Source: Colias croceus
Lineage: Eukaryota > Arthropoda > Insecta > Lepidoptera > Pieridae
NCBI RefSeq assembly: GCF_905220415.1
Contig: NC_059566.1
Coordinates: forward strand, 1,550,001 to 1,614,000
DNA: 64,000 nucleotides
Direction of reading: 5' to 3'
Shown: in pieces, positions 49,036 to 60,638 of the stretch
Position numbering within the stretch: the stretch's first letter is position 1
Layout of the letters: the number at the start of each line of letters is the position of its first letter
Translations under genes and position numbers: made by a program
The notes under the pieces: generated by a model
Database searches by the model: none
Told to the model about the DNA's origin: nothing
The model's input: only the letters and a program-made list of their open reading frames with translations

Positions 49036-49406
49036 TAATTGAAAATATATGTGGTTTTTATTTTTCCTATTGAAATACAAGAGTATCTATTTATTACAAG
49101 AACGCTCTCTCTACTCAACTTATTCGCTATCAAAAGAAATCTCATGGACAATTAGATGGGTGATTTTAATATGACTTGGAAAATTCGAACAAAAAACTAC
49201 TAAACTGAGACAAGTGAGCAAAAATGCGTCATTATAAATAAAGTATCAGTAGTCAGTATAAAGGCTTTCCGTCCGCTATCTAAAACACATCTTTCTACAC
49301 ATTTTTTGTAAACACACTCCTGAATTAAGATTATAAAATAGTTTCAATAAGCTGCAAAAATGAGGCACGATGGCGGAAATCAAACCATGAATCTTATCTG
49401 AATTCA
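49036..49406. other. Intergenic, downstream of the ZAD gene
   Basis: No gene seen. A short decayed region begins after the second candidate poly(A) signal. Confidence 0.4.
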
Positions 49407-49890
49407 GAATAAGGCTGGTTTGCAACAATAACAAATAGGTATGTAACGGTTAGAAAAAATACCGAGTTGCAGCATATTTTGTAGTTAAGGTTAATGTCAA
49501 ATTTAACAGTAACGTTAAATCTAACAGTGAAAGCGAAATGGATTGCTCCAGCATATTTTTTAGCATAGACAGACATGATGAAGTATAACATGGTGCAACC
49601 AATGAATTAGGATTCCTTAGTCATTGGGTGCAACCCAGGTCCCAGCCTTATTGAGGACGTCATAATTTTAACACACGATAACCGCTCATGTTTCAGCGTT
49701 TAAAGCTATTGTTAACGTTAAATAACTGTAAGAGGCGTCAAATACAAAATGAGATGGCATTTCACTTGAGACCTTGGTAACTTAATCTATGCTATAAAAT
49801 ACACTCGTGCAACACATTTCGCTGTTAAAGTTAACGTCTGTTAAATTTGACACTAACGTATAATTAAAATATGGTGCAACCAAGGCTTAG
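49407..49890. repeat. Degenerate inverted-repeat element (GTTAACGTTAAAT / GGTGCAACC)
   Basis: ATAAGGCTGGTTTGCAACAA, GTCAAATTTAACAGTAACGT and their reverse-complement counterparts near 49640-49655 and 49840-49890 (TTAAATTTGACACTAACGTA, GGTGCAACCAAGGCTTAG). It may be two adjoining copies. Boundaries are uncertain. Confidence 0.45.
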
Positions 49891-49968
49891 GATTGCTTTT
49901 TCTCTCACTCGGACCGTTTTTTACGCCATAGTGCAGTCTAGATAGTAGTATAACGACTATCCATAAAT

Positions 49969-50160
49969 CTATACTTTAATATTATAAAGCTGAAGTGTTT
50001 GTTTGTTTGAACGCACTAATCTCAGGAACTACCAGTCCGATTTGAAAAATTCTTTCGATGTTAGATAGCCCATTTATCGAGGAAGGCTATAGGCTATATA
50101 TCATCACGCTAAGAACAATAGGAGAGGAGCAATGCTGGTAAGACCACGTGGTACAACTAG
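49969..50160 (+). mobile_element. Helitron-like element, type A
   Basis: TCTATACTTTAATATTATAA through GTAAGACCACGTGGTACAAC TAG. Confidence 0.65.
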
Positions 50161-50380
50161 TAGAAGATATATCACGGAAAAAGGAAACCAATACTGAATA
50201 CAGGATAAATAAATAAAACACAAATATTTCTCAATTTCGTTTATTATCAAAATAAATTCTAACAAGATCGAATCTCAAGTTAACATTTCAACATATAGCT
50301 TGATAACATTTCAAATAATTTACTTGAGCACCGCTTAAATTATTTAAACTTATACTTACAAAAAAACAATTTTTAAATCT

Positions 50381-50632
50381 TACTAATATAAATGCGAAAG
50401 TTTGTGAGGATGGATGTATGTGTAAGTATATGTGTGTATGATTGTTACTCTTTCACACAAATACTACTGAACCACTACTGAACCGATTACAATGAAATTA
50501 AGCACACATATAGAGGGTAACTTGGATTAACACATAGGATTAGTTATATCCCGGAAACCCCACGCCCCACGGTAACAGGAACTATGCGGGTTTTTCTTTT
50601 AAAACGCGGGCGAAGCCGCGTTTGGAAAGCTA
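50381..50632 (+). mobile_element. Helitron-like element, type B2
   Basis: TACTAATATAAATGCGAAAG, AGCACACATATAGAGGGTAA and GAAGCCGCGTTTGGAAAGCT AG, with a short ACTACTGAACC duplication. Confidence 0.6.
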
Positions 50633-50669
50633 GTAGTGCTATATTTTTATTAAGTCTTGACCATATAAA

Positions 50670-51073
50670 CAGGATGTCCCACTGTTGGTATACTAAGCTC
50701 AAAGGAGGTTATAGTTTTGCATACGCTGAGTACCTACGTAAAAAATACTTATAAAATTCCAAACGCAGTTTTTTTTCAAATACATATATATGAATTCTTA
50801 AATCTCATGTGTACAACCATAACAAGCAACCCGCCCACTTTGCCACCAGCACGTAAGCTATCGATTAAGATTATGTTTTCATAGACAAAATACTCTCATT
50901 AGCGAAGCGGTTTATGCCGGCTGCGCGAAGCTACAGGAACATGGATTTTCAGGAAAAATTTAGCAAATATTTTTTGATATAATTTTGTTAAGTATTATTT
51001 TCGTGATATGTATTATGTGTATGCAAAACTACATGTCCCTTCGCGCTTAGTATACCGATAGTGGGACACCCTG
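50670..51073. mobile_element. CAGGGTG-ended MITE
   Basis: CAGGATGTCCCACTGTTGGT on the left and, reversed, CAGGGTGTCCCACTATCGGT on the right. The arms continue with ATACTAAGC and GTTTTGCATAC. It shares terminal CAGG(G/A)TGT with the elements at 27597 and 37978. The left TA flank is not preserved. Confidence 0.7.
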
Positions 51074-51479
51074 TATATGTTTGATGAAACATCATTTTCA
51101 TCTGATTAATATATGAGTGACGGAGTTATGCGAAATTTTGTATATTATATTTCCAGTACTGAGTTCAATATCTAATTAATTAACAGTAATAAATATATTT
51201 CAACTAAACAAATATACTTTTTTTTTCAGTCTTTCCTTATTCCTTCTTAGGCCCGTATTTAATTAAACCGACCTCAGAATTGAGTATGCCCTTAAGTAAA
51301 AGTTTAAGGTGCTAAGCTATTAACTAAACTTGAGCTGTCACTTGGGGTTGCGTTATCTGTGAGTTTAGCGTTGATTAACAACAGTCGTCTCTTATGAGCG
51401 CACTTGTGTGGTAACTGTTTATTAATACGGGCCTTATACATAATGCATAATCATTAATTTTATAATATTTCAATACATA

Positions 51480-51640
51480 AAAAAGAGCGTGTAAGCCCAG
51501 CACACGTGTCAGAAGTGAAATTCCTTTGGCAAGATTCAAAGTCACCTAACTCTATGACGTGACGGTTTTGCCTTGACGCGACCTTGAAATTTTACTCTTA
51601 ACGCGCATAAGAAGTTTCATTTAAAACATAAAAAATGTGT
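51480..51640 (+). mobile_element. MITE, CACACGTGTCAG family
   Basis: AAAGAGCGTGTAAGCCCAGC, CACACGTGTCAGAAGTGAAA and CTTAACGCGCATAAGAAGTT. Confidence 0.65.
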
Positions 51641-51949
51641 TAAACTATATTTTTCAAGTGCTTATATTTATATAATACTATTAGATAAAACAACATATCA
51701 AAATTTTGTTCATCTGTTTGTCTTGCGTAATATTTGGAATGTCTGAATCTATTTAATGCGACTTTCGCAGGACGATAGAAGACCTATAAGGTCTTATATA
51801 TAAATAATAAATATACTTACATAGGTTAATATTATCTCATACAAAATAGAAATATCATATTTACATGATTTAATTTGTATACAAATTAATTTTCTTTACA
51901 AGCATGATAAATTTAATACTTATATACAAAGGCATAAATCACATGATTT

Positions 51950-52340
51950 TTGACAATTATTGAAAATATTATTTTTATCTATGTGTTCATACTTAAGTCT
52001 ATGGTCTTTTGAAGATGTGAATTTTTTTTATAAGCTAACGCAATCAAAAGCTTCAGCCGTTTATGCCCCATTTTTAGCAAATTTCTACATTCGCAAGGGA
52101 ATCAATACCTACAGGGTTACTTCCCGTGAACACAGAGTCTTGAAAGGAGATGTGCAAAAATGTATGAACTAAAAACACAAAATCGACGGGAATGAAATGT
52201 GTACCAATGGATTGACAATTAAAAATAATATAATATAAGAAATTACACGCGAGTCTGGGTTAAATATTAGTTTGAAATGTAATAAGAATGATTGATGTAG
52301 ATCATTGATAACAAATCGCAGCGACACATAAGCATGTTCT
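51950..52340 (-). repeat. Retroposon fragments
   Basis: The GAAAGGAGATGTGCAAAAAT and AATCGACGGGAATGAAATGT blocks recur in reverse near 52845-52895. The AAATTACACGCGAGTCTGGG block recurs at 16480. The ORF of 70 codons at 51960 lies within this repeat. Confidence 0.45.
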
Positions 52341-52437
52341 GACAGGTAACAGTGCAACTATATTGACAACTATTTATCCACAAAAATATTAAATCAAATG
52401 TTACGTCTAACAATAATATAATGTAGCTAGAGCGGCA

Positions 52438-52638
52438 ACCCTGATATCGTTATAGTATAGGAGCTAGGAGCAAAATAAAATCAAGTAAAAATTCGTTTAA
52501 AAATTAGAAGATAAGTTTACATCATGTAGCTTAACATGACGTTGTAATAATGTTGTAAGTATCACAATTTTTTAAACGAATTTCTTACATATTTTATTTT
52601 GCTCCTAGCTCCTATACTATAACGATTTCAGGATAACC
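52438..52638. mobile_element. Foldback MITE
   Basis: CGTTATAGTATAGGAGCTAG GAGCAAAATAAAAT on the left, with the reverse on the right. The arms of about 60 bp include AATTCGTTTAAAAA. No clear target duplication. Confidence 0.7.
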
Positions 52639-52662
52639 GCTTTATCTATATATTATATTATA

Positions 52663-53000
52663 CTAGCTGTTCCCCGCGGTTTCACCCACATTTCTCCGCT
52701 CCTGTTGATCTTAGCGTGATGATATTATATTGCCTATAGCCTTTCTCGATAAATGGGCTATCTAACACCGAAAGAATTTTTCAAATCGGACCAGTAGTTC
52801 CCGAGATTAGCGCGTTCAAACAAACACACTCTTCGTACACATTTCATTCCTGTCGATTCTTGGTCGCTTTTGGACATCTCCTTTGTTAAAAAACAACGTT
52901 TTATAGCACAGAAAAGGGAAAAATTTAAAGTTACAACATAATAAAAAATAGGTTTCTTCGGAGCTCTCAGTACGCGAGTCCGACTCGCACTTGGCCGGTT
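52663..53000 (-). mobile_element. Type A Helitron-like element next to a retroposon tail
   Basis: CTAGCTGTTCCCCGCGGTTT to ACACACTCTTC (52663-52836), then a retroposon 3' end with CGCGAGTCCGACTCGCACTT and GGCCGGTTTTTTTATTTTAC. Confidence 0.6.
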
Positions 53001-53279
53001 TTTTTATTTTACTCCATTTCTATATAATATACAATAGTAATATATTTATCTTTAAATTATGAAGAATATTAAGTGTAAATTTTATTTACATAATTGATTT
53101 TTCTTATATTTAACAAATTCATTAATATTTCACATTTCTTTATATTTCTATACATAATATAATAAAATTGATGAAAAGTCAAACCAGTATATTTTTATAT
53201 ATTTAAAAAAAAAAATTTGAGGCGTGATCTATATAAATTGAAGCCAAAAATATAGTTTTCAGAATTTTTGTCTATATGT

Positions 53280-53452
53280 ATGTCCGGGATAAACTCAAAA
53301 AGTACTGCATGGATTTACTTAAAATTTGGTACAGAGATAGCATGAGAACTGAGGAAGGATATAGGATAGGTTATACCCCGGAAATCCCACGGGAACGGGA
53401 ACTATGCGGATTTTTCTTTGACTACGCGGGCGGAGCCGCGGCGTAAAGCTAG
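53280..53452 (+). mobile_element. CTAG-ended Helitron-like element at the 3' end of the COMMD gene
   Basis: GTCCGGGATAAACTCAAAAA, GGAAATCCCACGGGAACGGG and GGAGCCGCGGCGTAAAGCTA G. Its CTAG end is 11 bp from the COMMD stop codon. Confidence 0.6.
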
Positions 53453-53463
53453 TTTGAAATAAA

Positions 53464-56400
53464 TCAGTCTTTCCTCATACAATTCCGTTTTTCCAGTACA
53501 ATGATGTTTTTCAAAGCGCTCGCTATAACGAACCTCATTTCGTGGAACTTATTCACACTCAATCTATATAAGAACTTTTGTCCGTTCGTCAATTCCAACG
53601 TTAGGATGATTTGTGTATCCCTGTGTATGATTTCCTTGCTTCTTTCTGAATTCGCGTTCTCTTTGCGTATGTTCGTTTGGCTGAAATATAAAAAAAATAT
53701 ACTTAGGTAAATAAAATTTTAAAAGAAGTTTAATATTCAAAACATATTATCTTTACCAATCCATACTAATATTATGTAGATTAATATTAATGCGAAAGTA
53801 ACTGTCTGTCTGATACTCAATCACGTCTAAACTAGTGAACCAATTTTCATGAAATTTGGTATGGAGATATTTTGATACCCCAGAAAGGACATAGGCTACT
53901 TTTAATCCCGAGAAAATAACGCAATCCCGAACTGCGTGGGCGAAGCTGCGGGTGGAAACCTAGTATACAATATTATAAAACTTGTTTGAAAGCGCTAATC
54001 TCAGGAACTACTTGGCCGATTTGAAAAATTCTTTCAGTGTTAGATAACCCATTTATCGAGGAAGGCTATAGGTTATAGATCATCACGCTAAGACCAATAG
54101 AAGCGGAGCACTGCGGGTAAAACCGCGGGGCACAGCTAGTCCATATCATAAAAATAAATCGACAAATGTGAAGTATCAACCTCGAGAACGGCTCGACTAA
54201 TCTAGCTAATTTTCTTCAATGTTTGTAGTAATAGTAAAATCTTCGGAAATGATTGAGATCAATTGACTCGAAATTCGATTTTTTTCAATTATTCACATTA
54301 AATAAATTTCTGGCTAACTACAAACAAATATTTTTGCACTACAAACCTCTAGGACCATTTATTAGTCACTAGCTTTCCACCCGCGGCTTCGCAATCAAAG
54401 AAAAACCCGCATAGTTCCCGTTCCCGTGGGATTACCGGGATAAAACCTATCCTATGTCCCGGGGTAAAAAGTAGCCTATGTCCTTTCTCGGGTATCAAAA
54501 TATCTCTATACCAAATTTCATGCAAATTGGTTCAGTAGATTGGTTGGCGTGATTGAGTAACAGACAGACAGAGTTATTTTCGCATTTATAATATTAGAGA
54601 TACATTATAGTGTGAATTGGCACATAAGCTAGTATTATTACACAGGTAAAGCTGGGTTGCTTAGCTAGTATTTACCTTAAAGACAGGTCTATTTTCCACT
54701 GCAGGCTTGCTATACCAGGCTTTATTCTCAAATGCCTTTGTATATTATTGTATATTTTATCCATACATAATAGCGTTGTTAGTTCGCTCACACACTCTGG
54801 GGTAAACCTGAAAAATATGAATATTTGTGAAATTAATAAAATAATGTAAGTTACATTTTGTTTTCTTAATGAATACAAATCGCACACTTAAAACATAAGT
54901 GGCACTATACAAAAAAATTCATTTTTGAGTTAAGTATGCAGTCAAAAGGCATAAAACGAAACGCGCCTAACGCAAAGATCCCGGTAGCTCTAATGCGTCA
55001 AATTTTTGCTAGATGTCGCTAGTGTCACTTATGAATTTGTCACAATTTGTCCGGTCGGTAATTGATAAACCGGCACTATGCCATTTCGCGTCAAGTCTCC
55101 GGTGGAAATCCTTGTCGAGGTGAGTCAAAAACTGGCACTTTGTGTAAAGTGCCACTTATTTAATTAATTTGCTTTCGAATATTTACAGTGAGTAAATGCA
55201 TAAGTGGCAGTTTGAATATAATGCCAGTTATTTAATAAGTTTAGTGTGGATTTTGTTTTTATACGAAATTCAATAACGGGCATTTTCTTTAAAGAGCCAT
55301 TTAATCAATAAATATGCTTTTAAATTTTCGCTGTGCGTAATTACATTAGTGTCAGTTATATTATGTTAACTTTAATTAGGACTTTGTTTTTATTCGAATT
55401 TAATAATAAAAAAAGGCATTTTGTTTAAGGCTTTTTGTATTATACTATCATGGATCCGAAAAGAAGTAGATGTAGAAGTATAATAGAATTATCAACTCAG
55501 AACAATCAAAGAAAAAAAGAAAATGATGACGATGATGGATCTCAAATTACTAAGCCTGCTTCTAAAAGAAATTCCGATATTGTTGAACCGCTTTCAACAA
55601 TGAGTGCGTCCGATTTGAACATCATGAGAAGTTCATCCTTTAAGCTCTTATCACAACCAAACTAACACTGACGATGGTAACTTTTTTCTCGCCTCAGACG
55701 ATGACAGAACAAACTTTCCATCAAATAAAAAATGCAGGAGATCAAACTCAAACTCGTCGTCATCGTCTTCGTCGTCCAGCTCGTTCTCATCTTCGTCCTC
55801 AAGCACATCATCCAGTTCAGCTTCAGCTTTGTCTATACAAAGGCCATAACCTAACCCAACAAATTACTCAAAGTAGGTACTATAGACACACGTAATAATT
55901 TCGACCCTTCTAATCCGGATGACGAAACAGAGAACCCAAAATGTAAAGTAAAAGGAATGACCAAATGCAAAAATTGATGACATTTCCTTCACTCAGATTG
56001 TTGAAGTTTCTAATAATCATCAAATAAGTGATCATCTTCCTGCTGATTCGAATCTTAAAAATAGTCTTGCTCCGAATGATGGTTATCTTGTCGCCTCTTC
56101 CAACCCTGCTGATAACGTCGAAATCATACATTTTAATACAAATGACACAGGAACGATGAACGATACTGCAAAAGAAGCTCCAACTCAGCCAGTTGATGCA
56201 ATTACAAGAAAACGAAAAAGAATAAGATCGTTACATACTACAAATATTGTGAAGATACTAATAAATACAGGCCGCGGAAGAATTCTAACAAATACCCGCG
56301 GCCCCATCATTAAAGCGGCTCGACGGAACACAGTGGGGTTTTAGTCGGTAGGAATCCGACATAACCCACGGCTCCTTCCCCGGGGGCAGTGGGTATCTTT

Positions 56401-58848
56401 GGAAGATTTCCCCACTATAAAAAAAAAAAAAAAAAAAAGGCAAAAATATGTTTCAAACTCAAAACGTTTTTCCAGCTAAAATGATTAAGCAACCTTGTGG
56501 AAGTACATGTCGTCTGAAAATCGCAGATAGAATTTCTGAAGAGTCACGAAAACTTATTTTTAACTTAACAGAGATAAAGCCCAGATATAAAATATATAAA
56601 AAGATTAACTCTAATAGAAAACCGAAGAAGGTTAACGAAGTTACTGCAAGATTTTTACTGACCCGTGATAATTAAACCTTTGATACGCTGATTTTTACAT
56701 AACTTTAACAGTTCCTACTTGGAAAGAATTTGACCTTAGCAAATTAATTGAAATACCTCTAATAACTGTACTGATTAGTAAGTAGTAAGAACAAGATTTT
56801 AATGTTAATGTTATTTATGACAATACTTTTATGATTCAAACAGACTTGTTAATTATGAATATGTGTGGTAATTTTGACCGAAAACTATGAGCATGTGCCA
56901 AATAAATATAATTCTTTATTATTTTAGTAATTCTACTGTTTTATTTCTCTCTTTGTTATTATTACAATGTAGGGAAAATAACATTTTAGAGGTCATTAAG
57001 CAAAAAGTTTTGAATAACTAGAAAACTATAACCGACACAATACTAAACATTTTTTTAAAATGCTTCTCCATTAATAAATAATCAATAATTTTATTGTTTG
57101 CCACTGGATACTGAAACAGCGTTAGTCAAACTGTTATTTTAATCCGATCACAAGTCTATATTTATATTTTTTTAGTTCCATATCACCAATTCAATTTTTA
57201 AAAAATCTTAAAACGGCCGTACTGTAAAATTAACATTTTCGTTTAGTGCCATTTATGTTTTAAGGGTGCGAAATGATGACGCATTCAATTGTGTTTATTT
57301 ATACATTAAATAAACTTTCACTTTATTATTTAACTAGAATTCCGCCCGCGGCTTCTCACGCTTTCTCTAAAAACTAATAAATTATATGCTACTAGCTTTC
57401 CGCCTGCGGCTTCGCCCGCGTTTACAAAGAAAAACCCGCATAGTTCTCGTTCCCGTGGACTTTCCGGGATAAAACCTAGCCTATATTACTTGTGGATAAT
57501 GTAGCTTTCGATGGTGAAAGAATTTTTAAAATAGGTCCAGTAGTTTATGACCCTATTCATTACAAGCAAACAAACAAACAAACTTTTCCTCTTTATAGTA
57601 TTAGTGTAGAAAACCCTTCCTCTTGAGTCACTCTATCTATTAAAAACAAACCGCATCAAAATCCGTTGCGTAGTTTTAAAAATTTAAGCATACATAGGGA
57701 CAGAGAAAGCAACTTCGTTTTATAATATTTAGTGATATTATAATATGCTGTTTCTGCAACTGTATGATGTAGGCCTATTTTCCATATCTACTTTAGCAAC
57801 ATAAAGTGTTATATTATTATTTAACCGTTTAGAATAATATAATCATGTAATACAATTAGCTTTAAAATAACTAATTTTTTCATATTCAGAAATTTTAGAA
57901 CTACAGTAGACCCGCACTTTTCCGATAATTGTTTTGCAAGGCCTTGTCGAGGTATAGGGTATAGAGTGCTGCCTAGAGATCCCCCTATAGGCTGAATGTT
58001 TTTACTTAAGAGTACCTTGTAATTTGACAAATTTTGAACCTAATGCTAGGATAAGATGGTTTAGTAAGGCCTGTTTCATGTTACATTGTGTATTTTGGAA
58101 TTAAAACAATATCTTCGAGTAGAGCACAAATAGTGGTGGCACATTTTTATTGTATACTGTTAAATCATGCATGATCGACGTAAAAATTGTGAAACACTAG
58201 GGATTCCTTATTTATTTATACACACGTCGGATTACAGGGGGCGACGGATAGGCTAGAGGCCAGTGTAACGCGGGTCTACTATATTTTAGATACTAAAGGG
58301 CTGTTGTTTCATCTCCAAGTGAAACTATAGAGTATAGAGTTCTTATAATGACTAAAATCTTACAAAATGCTCACTTAAGTCCCTCCAGAAACATCTGCAT
58401 ATCCTCCTCGCTCCACGGCTCTTTATTCGCCGATCTAAGTCGCGAGACATGCCGCACCACGAACCGTACTGCTGAGAATTTATCCGCGTTCATGAGGCTC
58501 GCCATTCGGCTGTCCGGGTTACCTTCTAGCTCTTTGAGGGCCACTGAAATTGTATAGATTTAAAATTAGATTAAAAAAACATGCTTAAACTGATGAAATT
58601 ATTATTGTATTGTCAACGACCCTTGATAAGTGTTTAACCGAGGCCCTGCAGTGGGTAATTCACCACTATTGCTAGCTAGTCCTTTACACAAGTATGCGGT
58701 TCACCAAATAGTCTTATAATTAAATTAATAGTAACTTACACAAGACAAATGGTTTTAATTCCTTCTTCTGTATTTCCGGCGTGACGAATGATACAGTTGT
58801 CCATTGCGCTGGATTTTCCGTCAATAATTCTGTCTGTTGGGACATCAT
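53464..58848 (-). CDS. COMM domain-containing protein (COMMD5-like)
   Basis: Exons on the minus strand are 58848-58740, 58543-58375, 54807-54676 and 53680-53464. They join in phase (208 aa; MMSQQTELLT start). The exon 2 donor AA/GTGAGC overlaps an apparent in-frame stop, which is intronic. The N-terminal helical region (about 20-95) is followed by the COMM domain. ASLQWKIDLSLS supplies the conserved Trp of its start, and FLYRLSVNKFHEMRFVIASA with LKNIIVLEKR closes it. The LEKR ending and the N-terminal layout fit COMMD5, though another COMMD cannot be excluded. COMMD proteins form the Commander/CCC complex with CCDC22 and CCDC93, which recycles endosomal cargo. The 3.6 kb third intron holds a 2.4 kb transposon. 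The gene is divergent from NUDT21. Confidence 0.8.
53762..54139 (+). mobile_element. Type B then type A Helitron-like elements, tandem
   Basis: Type B: CCATACTAATATTATGTAGA to GAAGCTGCGGGTGGAAACCT AG (to 53960). Type A: ATACAATATTATAAAACTTG to GGTAAAACCGCGGGGCACAG CTAG (to 54139). Both in COMMD intron 3. Confidence 0.65.
54369..54600 (-). mobile_element. Helitron-like element, type B
   Basis: CTAGCTTTCCACCCGCGGCT through TTTCATGCAAATTGGTTCAG to ATAATATTAGAGATAC. It ends 75 bp from COMMD exon 3. Confidence 0.7.
55435..56160 (+). pseudogene. Decayed transposon ORF, N-terminal part
   Basis: An open stretch starts MDPKRSRCRSIIELSTQNNQ and stops at 55665. Similar Ser/Asp/Asn-rich coding-like sequence continues in other frames up to about 56160 (for example TMNDTAKEAPTQPVDAITRK from 56153). 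The frame is therefore broken by several indels. The host element's function is unrecognised. Confidence 0.45.
56310..56437 (+). repeat. Retroposon 3' end with poly(A)
   Basis: GTTTTAGTCGGTAGGAATCC, CCCACGGCTCCTTCCCCGGG and a run of 18 A at 56420-56437. This is a 5'-truncated non-LTR or SINE insertion inside the transposon, splitting its ORF region. Confidence 0.6.
56448..56675 (+). pseudogene. Decayed transposon ORF, Cys-containing part
   Basis: The 75-codon frame includes KQPCGSTCRLKIADRISEES RKLIFNL and ends TARFLLTRDN. The CxxxCRxK...RxxIF pattern resembles a segment found in uncharacterised insect transposon-associated proteins. No catalytic domain follows before the right terminus, so the element is non-autonomous. 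Confidence 0.5.
57338..57725 (-). mobile_element. Nested type C and Helitron-like elements
   Basis: A type C unit (CTAGAATTCCGCCCGCGGCT...AACTAATAAATTATAT) is interrupted at 57388 by CTAGCTTTCCGCCTGCGGCT...CTTTATAGTATTAGTGTAGA. It resumes at AACCCTTCCTCTTGAGTCAC and ends near 57725. One element has jumped into another. Confidence 0.6.
57726..58374. other. COMMD intron 2, remaining part
   Basis: No element or exon recognised. Short ORFs are not gene-like. Confidence 0.4.
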
Positions 58849-60638
58849 TAAAATTACAAAATAAATCAGAAAATACAAATGAATTCTTCAAATAATTTTT
58901 GATTTTACGGCAAGATTGAAATGTGAAGACTGAAGAGTGAAGACAGAGACACACAAAAGTCAAAACAAATTCCAATAGAATAGTGTACTCTATGGTTTGA
59001 CATCATACCATAGACAAGAAACGAATCACAGATTATCTAGATCTGTACACAAATAAAGATGTACATTACACACGGCACGGCAATAGTATATTTACAATAT
59101 ACATACAATAATATTTTTTCTCAATGTTATATCAAGCAGTACTACCTTAGAGTATATATTACAATAGTATAGAGCGAGTGTATTGCACAAATTGCATAGT
59201 GCGCATCGTAGGCAGATGAGCTATAGATACTATATAGATGTGTGTGTGACAAATAGGGATGGGTAGATATCAATTGCGTGTTGAACTATCGATAAGTTAT
59301 GTAAATAAATATGTATCATAAGTAAATTTTATGTTCAATAAGTTATTAAAGGAAAAATATATGAATAAAGTATAAATATGTAATTTTAAATTTTTTTACC
59401 AACTGAATAAAGTTTGTTTATTCCATTTGAATATTAAATATTATATAAGAAATTTTCTTGTATTAATTATAAGTACTTTAAAAAATATGTTTGATTGGAA
59501 TATCAGAAAAACGTGAGTACTTGTTAAATAATAAAGTTAATAAAATAAAAGTTCGGGTTTAGTGCTATTTATTTAATAATAAATCAAACAATAATAATAA
59601 TGTTTTAAAAATGGTAAAAAATATTAAGGAATAATTAATAATTTAAAATGATAATATAATAAATAATATTAATAATTTTTTTATTCAATTTTATCCATTC
59701 TACTATCAAAATCTTCAAAATCAATTTAGTGGTTCAGAAAATATATCGTAACATTACATACTTTACATTTACACTATAATACATTCGCATTCATAATTTA
59801 GAAAGTGTATCATACAAAACACACCACAAATTTATTTATAATACATTTTTAAAAGAGTTTTAATTTTAAAGTTAAATAAATAATTTGTTAAAATATAGTT
59901 CTTCTAGTAAACTTTATATCGAGTACAGCGTTGGTCAGGTCACATCACTACGATCACGTGGCGGCAGTGAGGCGCGCGAGCGAGCCTGCGCGTGTCCGCC
60001 TCCCACCTACCCTTCACCCCCGCGATGCTAGATTTATTTTCATCAAATTATGTAAAACAATCGACTTACTGATGAAATTTGATAGTGGATTTCAATTTTG
60101 TTTATTTTCTAGTATCGTTTTTGCAAGATAGAACTGCACATTTCACCACGTTTATTCGTAAATATGAAAAAAATCTAGAGCAATGCACTTCGTGAGCACT
60201 CAACCACGACTGCGAGCGCTTGCGGCGGGAGCGTCGTGTTGTTCCCACCTGTGCCTACTGTTCCCACTTGGTTGTTCGCACTCTATAGATAGTATATATA
60301 CTCTAAGAGTACTACATTTTTCCATCCATATCTTTCAAATTAAACAGACAAGACATAAATAAATATTGCGCTAGTCGAACTTTCTACGCATTACATAGGT
60401 CGTGGTTATTTAATTTATGGTAATCTGTGGACAGAATTTGTTTGTGGACTGTATTTTATCTGTGGCACACGTTTGTAATTTATGATTTGTGCAAAATTGG
60501 CGTCCGAAGCTGAAACGTGTTGTTAAATTATCAAAATATTTGCTATTTTACGTGAAATAATCTCTTTTGTATAACCGAAACATAATTTACTATTATAATC
60601 AATCTAAATTATATACTTTGAACAAGACAACCAACATT
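58849..60638. promoter_or_regulatory. Divergent COMMD/NUDT21 intergenic region
   Basis: Mostly AT-rich. Two GC-richer patches stand out: 59931-60015 (with ATCACGTGGCGGCAGTGAGG, an E-box CACGTG) and 60185-60290 (GAGCGCTTGCGGCGGGAGCG). These are the likeliest promoter parts for NUDT21 and perhaps COMMD. No TATA box stands out. No gene is seen; the 66-codon ORF at 59931 spans the GC patch. Confidence 0.4.

Larger units (their letters stand above)
54880..57270 (+). mobile_element. 2.4 kb DNA element, TCGCAC-CTTAAAACATAA termini
   Basis: The left end TCGCACACTTAAAACATAAG TGGCACTA and the reversed right end TCGCACCCTTAAAACATAAA TGGCACTA are near-identical. It occupies COMMD intron 2. Interior ORFs are broken. 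The target duplication could not be resolved by eye. Confidence 0.65.

Noticed and set aside
51960..52172. 70-codon plus-strand ORF starting MKILFLSMCSYLSLWS
   Set aside because: It overlaps repeat blocks found again in reverse at 52845-52895. The signal-peptide look is probably chance in AT-rich sequence.
58375..58377. Apparent stop TGA ending the COMMD exon 2 frame
   Set aside because: The sequence AAGTGAGC is a good splice donor. Splicing at AA/GTGAGC continues in frame into the COMM domain exon at 54807.
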